Origin: Bacteroidales bacterium
Lineage (GTDB): Bacteria; Bacteroidota; Bacteroidia; Bacteroidales; Muribaculaceae
Length of the DNA: 7,322 bases
NCBI GenBank assembly: GCA_014800105.1
Contig: JAAVGQ010000092.1
Coordinates: 5,743 to 13,064, forward strand
Reading direction: 5' to 3'
The number at the start of each line of letters is the position of its first letter. Positions within the stretch are counted from its first letter, which is position 1. Below, piece by piece: positions 1 through 5,080 of the stretch. The notes under the pieces were generated by a model, which worked only from the letters and a program-made list of their open reading frames with translations, had not been told where the DNA came from and did not search any database. Position numbers and translations under genes: made by a program.

Positions 1-581
1 GGCATCATGCGGGTATTGGAGTCACTGTAAACTTCTGAGATAATGCGTGCTCGTTTTTTGTCAGGGCCCGCAAGGCGTATGATGGTCTCGGTGAGGCTCC
101 AGTCATGCAGCATTCCCACCAGCTCGCAGTCCCATCCACGCGGGTCAGTGATATTGTTGACGAAGAAGCGTTCAGGCGAAACGGATGTCACCCATGTGTC
201 AGTTCCATGCAATGTGCGCTCACGGCTTACACGCTGGACAGTGCATCCTGATATAAGAAACTCCTCGAGTGAACGGCAGTCGATTTCATCGAGATTGTTT
301 TTATCATATAAGCGTTTAAGTTCGCCCTCGAGAGCAAGCTTTTCTTGCCTGTTGTAGCGATAGCGACCCACGACTGATTTCACCACGCGACGTAACAGGT
401 TGTTGGTCATGGGGCGTCGTCCATGGTTCACAGCTCTCTGTGCAGCGGTAACACTCTTGTCACCGTCCATGACGATGTCGCTCCATTGGTCGCCGTAAGT
501 GAAACGTTTGTAGCGGGCGCGATTGGCTCGGAATGATGCCGCGGCGCTCCATGCCTCGTAGGCGGCAGTGAGAATTTTCAT
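1..581 (-). CDS. Phage portal protein, P22-like (N-terminal part, cut by window edge)
   Basis: The first 193 codons read openly from ATG at 581 to the window edge, so the C-terminal part is missing. A portal protein forms the dodecameric ring at one capsid vertex through which DNA is packaged and ejected. The N-terminal layout fits P22-type portals: a basic stretch with RYKRFTYGDQW (residues 23-33), then RRPMTNNLLRRVVKSVVGRY (55-74), matching the usual pattern of a YxGxQW-like motif followed by a 'naming the region to be kept for portal assembly' segment of the form N-x-(hydrophobic)-K-x-x-V-G. A helical acidic/basic stretch follows (77-110), then an alpha/beta segment containing SPERFFVNNITDPRGWDCE (135-153). 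The start is supported by the 4-bp gap after the preceding stop codon and by a 15-bp start context shared with the scaffold candidate. What is seen is the frame and motifs; the portal assignment is by recalled family resemblance, not a database search. A different phage structural protein remains possible. Confidence 0.68.
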   Translation of the reverse strand, partial: MKILTAAYEAWSAAASFRANRARYKRFTYGDQWSDIVMDGDKSVTAAQRAVNHGRRPMTNNLLRRVVKSVVGRYRYNRQEKLALEGELKRLYDKNNLDEIDCRSLEEFLISGCTVQRVSRERTLHGTDTWVTSVSPERFFVNNITDPRGWDCELVGMLHDWSLTETIIRLAGPDKKRARIISEVYSDSNTRMM

Positions 582-589
582 AGTATCAG
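575..589 (-). promoter_or_regulatory. Translation start context of the portal gene (CTGATACTATGAAAA)
   Basis: On the minus strand the 15 bases CTGATACTATGAAAA surround the portal ATG (581-579). The same 15 bases occur at the scaffold-candidate start (2649-2635). Here the TGA inside the motif is also the stop codon of the preceding gene (588-586), leaving only TACT between stop and start. No purine-rich Shine-Dalgarno sequence lies at the usual distance, which is normal in Bacteroidota. The bases are seen directly; a role in initiation or translational coupling is inferred. Confidence 0.45.
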
Positions 590-1125
590 GAATTAAGGAA
601 AGAAGGTGTGATAAGAGAAAGCGCGAGGGGCGATAAACGGTATTCTCCGGGCACGTGTCTTACGGCTAATACGCGTTCGAGCTGAGGGGTGGTTCCCGGC
701 TCGTAGCTGTAAAGCTTGACCGTGGTATTGTTGTGAAATACCCCCACAGGTGACGCTGAACCACCTCGGCTGAAAACCGATTCCTGAAGTCGTCCGTCGC
801 GACTCGCCGGGGTGACGATGCGAGCAGGACGTTCCCATTTGGAATCCATTATCTCGACGATGTGAAATACGCCCTCGGGTAAAGTCAGGGTTGCCACTCC
901 CTTGTCAGGTGCGCTTACTGTAATGAGATCGGTAATATCCTCCGGGTCAAGATATTTCAGGTCGCCCTCTTGGAGTAGCTTTACGTACCAGTCGTTTACC
1001 AGCCGCTCAACGTAAGCATCGATGTCAAATGCGTCATGACGGGTAATGGTGGCGTCGATACGCGCGGGTTCAAAGCCCGCACGCATCTTCCACTCGTCAA
1101 TCAGAAAGCTCAGACTGTACAGCAT
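586..1125 (-). CDS. Probable phage head-tail connector/adaptor-like structural protein
   Basis: The frame encodes 179 residues between the capsid candidate and the portal gene, a place where small head-completion or connector proteins are often encoded. I do not recognise a defined family. The N-terminal 60 residues look helical (SLSFLIDEWKMRAGF at 5-19, then DIDAYVERLVNDWYVKLLQ at 34-52). The rest alternates beta-like segments such as GVATLTLPEGVFHIVEI (76-92) with a polar loop holding SRGGSASPVG, and ends in KLYSYEPG and LERVLAVRHVPGEYRL, a pattern common in beta-rich phage adaptors. There is no signal peptide or membrane segment. The ATG at 1125 overlaps the end of the capsid gene by 29 bp. 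A second in-frame ATG at 1086 (residue 14) would give 166 residues and a 10-bp gap, and it follows a purine-rich GAGTGGAAG stretch. I kept the longer form because residues 1-13 look like part of the helix. The frame is secure; the connector function is inferred mainly from position. Confidence 0.5.
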   Translation of the reverse strand: MLYSLSFLIDEWKMRAGFEPARIDATITRHDAFDIDAYVERLVNDWYVKLLQEGDLKYLDPEDITDLITVSAPDKGVATLTLPEGVFHIVEIMDSKWERPARIVTPASRDGRLQESVFSRGGSASPVGVFHNNTTVKLYSYEPGTTPQLERVLAVRHVPGEYRLSPLALSLITPSFLNS

Positions 1126-2308
1126 TGGTGGTGCCGATTACGCGCATGTGGCTCTGAGGATAGCGTAACACGAGGCATGAGGCCTCAGTGATGACGATAG
1201 CATCGCTGTTGCGCTGACCACTGCTGCGCAGGTCAAGTTTCTCGCTGTTGAATGGAATGTGGCTGTACTTGGTGAGGTACTCGGGGTCGATGATAAGACC
1301 GTCATTAGCGTGGCCACACTCGTCAAACGTCTCGCTCATGATGACATACAGGGTGCCGAACTTTGTCACCATCTCAGTGAAATCAAGGCCCCAGCGGTGG
1401 AATTTGGAGTGGGTGTCGGCATACGTGCGGGGCATGATGCGGTGTAATCCCTCGATGAGACCGCTGCCGGCAATCAGAATCTTGCGTGATGAACCGTTAG
1501 CCCCGGTAAATGCCTGGCGGCAGATTTTCACGAAGTCAGCATCAGTGCCTGCTGCTATGTCAAAAGTCCCCTCCTTGCCGGCCTGCTGCCAGATGCCGCC
1601 GGTGAACATCACGTCATCGCTGCCGGGAATTTCAAGGCGGGCGCGGTTGCCGAAGAGGAATGTGCGCTCCATGCCCATGCGCATATCGATGATAGCGGCT
1701 TCCTCCTGGTCGCTGAATGTCCAGCCCACTTCCTTGTTACTGAGTTTCACAATTGTGCTTTGTTCTACTTGAGCCTTGAAGATTTGACAGAAATTTTTCT
1801 CCTTGCGGGGAATGGTGATGAACTGGGTTGTCTGCACGTCAAGCTCGCGGGCAGCTCGACCCATGCGCACAACCTTTGCGCCCTTGGGAATCGCGGGGCA
1901 GGCGCTCAAGCCCTGAGCGTTCACGCAGGTGTAGTAGCCGTTGATTGTCTTTCCCGAGATGTCAGTGATATAGCCGGTGACGGGAGAGCCGTCAATGTCA
2001 GCACCCACAAACATCACGGTTTCAGTCTCGCAGAAGGGTGTAGCGTCTACAACCTCCACCTCCATGGGGACGGGGCGCCCGTCACGGGCAGTCTCGGCAC
2101 CGACACTTGCGGCTAACTCCGTTTCAAAAGGCTTGCTGTCAACTGCATAGTATTCTACAGTCATGCTGCCGGCGCGTCGCGAGCTTGCGTGGCGCGAAAT
2201 TTGGTCAACGGGCGTTGACATGGGGCGAATCTTGACAATGCGGCTGTCGATTTCCGAGCGAAGAAGTTCGGGTGATTCCTGGTTTACGACTTTGGTTGTT
2301 GTAATCAT
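1097..2308 (-). CDS. Probable phage major capsid protein, SU10-like HK97 fold
   Basis: This 403-residue protein would build the icosahedral head shell. The N-terminus (1-50) is polar and flexible. Residues 83-160 form a beta-rich region with an inserted hydrophilic part (VTGYITDISGKTINGYYTCV at 110-129) that could be a surface domain. Residues 160-222 carry the most telling segment: ITIPRKEKNFCQIFKAQVEQ, then a long helix with MRMGMERTFLFGNRARLE. Residues 235-242 read TGGIWQQA, followed by an alpha/beta region with KILIAGSGLIEGL (276-288). This order (NxxQIF, VEQS, a helix ending in ER-x-FLFG, then a GGI-W motif) resembles the SU10 major capsid family, formerly DUF5309. The C-terminus keeps hydrophobic strands (AIVITEASCLVLRY, 370-383). 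The length is typical for an HK97-type coat protein. The ATG at 2308 follows an AT-rich leader, and the gene begins 42 bp after the scaffold candidate. I see no protease gene in the window. The assignment rests on motif resemblance plus neighbours. Confidence 0.65.
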   Translation of the reverse strand: MITTTKVVNQESPELLRSEIDSRIVKIRPMSTPVDQISRHASSRRAGSMTVEYYAVDSKPFETELAASVGAETARDGRPVPMEVEVVDATPFCETETVMFVGADIDGSPVTGYITDISGKTINGYYTCVNAQGLSACPAIPKGAKVVRMGRAARELDVQTTQFITIPRKEKNFCQIFKAQVEQSTIVKLSNKEVGWTFSDQEEAAIIDMRMGMERTFLFGNRARLEIPGSDDVMFTGGIWQQAGKEGTFDIAAGTDADFVKICRQAFTGANGSSRKILIAGSGLIEGLHRIMPRTYADTHSKFHRWGLDFTEMVTKFGTLYVIMSETFDECGHANDGLIIDPEYLTKYSHIPFNSEKLDLRSSGQRNSDAIVITEASCLVLRYPQSHMRVIGTTNAVQSELSD

Positions 2309-2313
2309 AGTAT
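2306..2313 (-). promoter_or_regulatory. Translation start context of the capsid gene (ATACTATG)
   Basis: The minus strand reads ATACTATG across the capsid start, sharing its core with the longer start context of the scaffold and portal genes. It is preceded by an A-rich leader (AACAAACAAAATTCA) without a Shine-Dalgarno match. A similar AACAAACAAA leader also precedes the GH3 gene, so the A-rich part may be a general host-type feature while the ATACTATG core is shared by three of the four phage genes. The function is inferred. Confidence 0.35.
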
Positions 2314-2350
2314 TGAATTTTGTTTGTTAAAGATGAATTTGATTTTCTGG

Positions 2351-2641
2351 TTAATCCCAGATGCTGGGGCGGAATGAATTGAGGATCAAGATGCTCGAAT
2401 AGTTTTCCTCGTCAGGATTTGTCTCTGGCTGATTTAGCGTGGGATCAGCATCTGCCGGTGAAGACATCAGGCGGGCTATCGACTCGTTACGGCCGCGGTG
2501 ATAACCTCGTGATTCAGCTTCGGCAATCATCGCCTCGACTTCAGGCGACAGTGCCGGAGTGGGAGAGGGCGCTTGGGGCTGCTCAGGCATTGCCGGTTGA
2601 GGTGAAAGAAGTTCGGGTGGTACGGGAGGTGGTGTTTTCAT
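2351..2641 (-). CDS. Small proline-rich protein, candidate capsid scaffold
   Basis: This 96-residue protein lies directly before the capsid candidate, the usual place of a scaffolding protein, which guides coat assembly and then leaves the procapsid. Residues 4-33 are extraordinarily proline-rich (13 prolines, with Gln, Glu, Ser and Ala) and should be unfolded. Residues 34-59 form a predicted charged helix (EVEAMIAEAESRGYHRGRNE within it). A short acidic linker (60-80) leads to a hydrophobic and aromatic C-terminal tail, SILILNSFRPSIWD (83-96). A helix plus a terminal docking tail is consistent with scaffold proteins, whose C-termini often bind coat protein, but no family is recognised with certainty. 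I chose the ATG at 2641 rather than the in-frame ATG at 2743: the longer form would translate across a promoter-like element (2701-2708), and 2641 carries the same 15-bp start context as the portal gene. The gene is well supported; the scaffold role is inferred. Confidence 0.55.
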   Translation of the reverse strand: MKTPPPVPPELLSPQPAMPEQPQAPSPTPALSPEVEAMIAEAESRGYHRGRNESIARLMSSPADADPTLNQPETNPDEENYSSILILNSFRPSIWD

Positions 2642-2649
2642 AGTATCAG
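2635..2649 (-). promoter_or_regulatory. Translation start context of the scaffold candidate (CTGATACTATGAAAA)
   Basis: These minus-strand bases are identical over 15 positions to those at the portal start, and both are preceded at short range by a TTAA-containing AT-rich stretch. Here the TGA is not a stop for any upstream gene, so the identity with the portal site is not explained simply by a stop-start junction. It supports the choice of start codon. Confidence 0.45.
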
Positions 2650-2700
2650 ATTTAATTGTTTGAGAGATTGTTACATTGACATTGTTTGTGATTGACGATG

Positions 2701-2708
2701 CAAAGTTA
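2701..2708 (-). promoter_or_regulatory. Bacteroidota-type -7 promoter element for the phage head cassette
   Basis: The minus strand reads TAACTTTG here, an exact match to the Bacteroidota housekeeping sigma consensus TAnnTTTG. A TTTG-containing run lies upstream, but 25 bp away, longer than the usual spacing of about 19-21, so the -33 element is weak or absent. Transcription would begin near 2694 and leave a leader of roughly 50 nt before the scaffold ATG at 2641. The element sits between the GH3 operon terminator and the first head gene, exactly where an independent promoter would be needed. Confidence 0.55.
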
Positions 2709-2753
2709 AGGCTACGTTTTGTATTGCCGACTGCAAAAAACATACTCTAATAC

Positions 2754-2788
2754 AAAAAACTGCCGTAAGCTGAGAGCAAACGGCAGTT
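2754..2788 (-). terminator. Rho-independent terminator of the GH30-GH3 operon
   Basis: A perfect 9-bp inverted repeat, AACTGCCGT (2758-2766) with ACGGCAGTT (2780-2788), encloses a 13-nt loop. On the minus strand the stem is followed by a T-rich run (GCAGTTTTTTG), starting about 24 bp after the GH3 stop codon. The T-run exists only in the minus orientation; the plus direction continues GTTAAACAGG, so the hairpin serves the glycosidase operon and shields the phage cassette from read-through. Confidence 0.85.
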
Positions 2789-2811
2789 AAACAGGATATT
2801 GACAGGATGTT

Positions 2812-5043
2812 TTATTTTATCTTGAAGTTTATCTTTGAACGGATGTCAGCTGACGATGCGCCCACGAGAGCTTCGAACTTTCCGGGCTCGCAAACCCACT
2901 CGTGCTTGTCAGCATCAAAGAAGCTCAGGGCGTCGCGGCCTATTTCGAATGAAACCGTCGCGGTCTCGCCCGGTTTGAGTGATACCTTCTTGAATCCTTT
3001 CAGCTCCTTGACGGGACGATCTACGCTTGCCTTGAGGTCTGAGATGTAGAGCTGCACGGTTTCTTTTCCTTCGCGTGAACCAGTGTTTGTCACGGGGATG
3101 GTGACGGTGAAAGTATCATCAGCTGTACCCTCAGTCTTGTCAATAGTGGCTGTGCCATAGGTGAAATCGGTGTAGCTCAGTCCGTGACCAAAGGGGAAGG
3201 TGGGCTTGAGTTTGTTCTTGTCAATGAAGCGGTAGCCCACGAAAACACCCTCATTGTAAGGGATATCCATAACCTCGTTGCCAAGGGCGTCAATTGAGGG
3301 ATGTCCCGGGTATTCACCTAACTTATGGGCTCCTACCTGGTCAAGCGATGCGTAGTAAGTGTAGGGCAGTTTGCCGCTGGGATTGACGTCGCCCGTGAGG
3401 ATGTCAGCGAGCGTATTGCCTGTCTCGTTGCCAAGATACCATGCCTGCAGGATTGACGCAACATTATCAGTCCACGGCATTGAAACACCTGTACCGCTAA
3501 TGTTGATAACGGCAATATTGGGATTAACGGCAGCGAGAGCCTTGATAAGTTCGTTCTGTCCGTAGGGTAGATCCATTGTTTCGCGGTCAGTGTCCTCGCA
3601 GTCCTGGTGGTTACTCTTGTTGAGGCCGCCGAAGAAGAGAACAACGTCAGCCTCGGCAGCGGCTTTCAGAGCCTCGGCCTGGAGTTCTTCAGGGGAACGG
3701 GAGTCGTTGAGGTCCTGTCCGGTGACCACTCCGTTATATTCCCCTGAGGGGTCGCCAACGTAACCGCGGGCATAGGTGATTTCAGCGTCGTCACCCACGC
3801 GCTTCCTCAGTCCGTCAAGCGGAGTGATTTCGTAACGCGCTTTTAATGAAGATGAGCCGCCGCCTACGGTCATCATTTTTATAGCATTTTCACCGATTAC
3901 AGCAATTTTCTTTATCTTGTCAAGGTTCAAGGGGAGAAGGTTGTTGCGGTTCTGGAGCAGAACGACACCCTCGCCTCCGATTTCGCGGCAGGCTGCTACA
4001 TGTTCATCCGAGCCCATTGCACCGTAAGGCTTGTTGCGGTTCATCGAGGTGCGGAACGTGAGTCGGAGCACGCGGCGCACCTTGTCGTCAAGCTCGTCGG
4101 TGCTGTAAGTCCCGTCCATGATACCGTTGTAGTAGGGGTTGGCGAGGAAATAGTTGTCGTAAGCATTTGACTGTCCGTTGGTAAGGCCGTTAGTCCACGA
4201 GCCGAATTCCATGTCGAGGCCACCCGTAACTGCAGTGCGGGTGTCATGGACAGCGCCCCAGTCTGAGATAACAGCGCCGTCCCAGCCCCATTCGCCCTTG
4301 AGAATCTGATTCATGAGAATGGGATTATAGCTCGCGTGCTCACCCCTGAAGAGGTTGTAACCGCCCATGAATGACCATGCTTCGCCTTCCTGAGCGGCGG
4401 CCTTGTAGCCGGGAAGGTATATTTCATAGAGCGTGCGGTCATCCACGATGGGGTTGGATGTGTGGCGGTTTATCTCGTTGTTATTAAGAGCAAAGTGTTT
4501 CACGCATGCAGCTACGCCGTTGCTCTGGACGCCTTGAACGTAAGGAACGACCATCTGTGATGTAAGATAGGGGTCTTCGCCCATGTACTCGAAGTTTCGG
4601 CCGTTGAGGGGTGTACGATAAATGTTTATGCCCGGCCCCAGAAGGACGCTTTTGTTGCGGAAACGAGCCTCGGCACCGATGCTTTTCCCGTAGAGTTCAG
4701 CCATTTCGGGGTTCCATGTGGCGGCGAGTGCGGTGAGCGAAGGAAACGCTGTGCAGGAGTCGTTGGTCCAGCGGGCCTGGTCCCATTCATCCCACAGGAC
4801 CTCGGGGCGAACTCCCATGGGGCCGTCAGTACACCACAGTTCGGGTATACCGAGGCGAGGTACCCCGGGCGCACTGAATTTTGACTGAGCGTGAATGATG
4901 TTGATTTTCTCACGCAGAGTCATGCGTGAGAGGGCATCCTCCACGCGGTCCTCGATGGGCTTGCTGTCATCAAGATATACAGGCGTCGTGGCTGAAGCCG
5001 CGATTGAAATGCCTGCAATGAATGAAATGAAAAGTTTTTTCAT
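2812..5043 (-). CDS. Exported glycoside hydrolase family 3 beta-glucosidase
   Basis: This 743-residue enzyme should release glucose from the non-reducing ends of beta-linked gluco-oligosaccharides by a retaining mechanism, probably in the periplasm. A type I signal peptide occupies residues 1-18 (MKKLF start, hydrophobic core, cleavage after ASA). The GH3 N-terminal barrel spans about 30-330 and contains CTDGPMGVRPE (71-81), NGRNFEYMGEDPYL (147-160), the KH pair at 182-183 and the nucleophile motif ISDWG, with Asp261. The alpha/beta sandwich domain spans about 350-560. Its loop with ExxDR (483-487) places Glu483 as the likely acid/base; many relatives have EGxDR, here EDTDR. A fibronectin III-like domain closes the protein (about 640-735, including VQLYISD and RPVKELKGFKKV). 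No PA14 insert is seen, and length is typical. The ATG at 5043 lies 37 bp after the GH30 stop codon, after an A-rich leader without Shine-Dalgarno. Exact linkage specificity cannot be read from the sequence; beta-1,6 is suggested only by the GH30 neighbour. Confidence 0.93.
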   Translation of the reverse strand: MKKLFISFIAGISIAASATTPVYLDDSKPIEDRVEDALSRMTLREKINIIHAQSKFSAPGVPRLGIPELWCTDGPMGVRPEVLWDEWDQARWTNDSCTAFPSLTALAATWNPEMAELYGKSIGAEARFRNKSVLLGPGINIYRTPLNGRNFEYMGEDPYLTSQMVVPYVQGVQSNGVAACVKHFALNNNEINRHTSNPIVDDRTLYEIYLPGYKAAAQEGEAWSFMGGYNLFRGEHASYNPILMNQILKGEWGWDGAVISDWGAVHDTRTAVTGGLDMEFGSWTNGLTNGQSNAYDNYFLANPYYNGIMDGTYSTDELDDKVRRVLRLTFRTSMNRNKPYGAMGSDEHVAACREIGGEGVVLLQNRNNLLPLNLDKIKKIAVIGENAIKMMTVGGGSSSLKARYEITPLDGLRKRVGDDAEITYARGYVGDPSGEYNGVVTGQDLNDSRSPEELQAEALKAAAEADVVLFFGGLNKSNHQDCEDTDRETMDLPYGQNELIKALAAVNPNIAVINISGTGVSMPWTDNVASILQAWYLGNETGNTLADILTGDVNPSGKLPYTYYASLDQVGAHKLGEYPGHPSIDALGNEVMDIPYNEGVFVGYRFIDKNKLKPTFPFGHGLSYTDFTYGTATIDKTEGTADDTFTVTIPVTNTGSREGKETVQLYISDLKASVDRPVKELKGFKKVSLKPGETATVSFEIGRDALSFFDADKHEWVCEPGKFEALVGASSADIRSKINFKIK

Positions 5044-5080
5044 CAGGTATCGTATTTGTTTGTTTTACATGGAAATGAGC

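Noticed and set aside
43..357. Open plus-strand frame of 104 codons at the left end
   Set aside because: It is antisense to the portal gene, which reads openly through the whole region; the product is Ser/Arg-rich shadow sequence.
1248..1772. Open plus-strand frame of 174 codons opposite the capsid gene
   Set aside because: It is fully antisense to a better-supported gene, shows no protein family features and has no plausible promoter or start context.
586..2641. Encapsulin-type compartment instead of a phage head
   Set aside because: The neighbouring portal-like protein, connector and scaffold candidates point to a DNA-packaging head, and no cargo enzyme with a loading peptide is adjacent.
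2642..2743. 34-residue N-terminal extension of the scaffold candidate starting at 2743
   Set aside because: It would be translated across the promoter-like element at 2701-2708, and the start at 2641 has the shared 15-bp start context.
2791..2808. Two copies of ACAGGAT (2791-2797, 2802-2808) as a possible att core or target-site duplication
   Set aside because: Seven bases 4 nt apart inside one intergenic gap do not flank any element; most likely chance.
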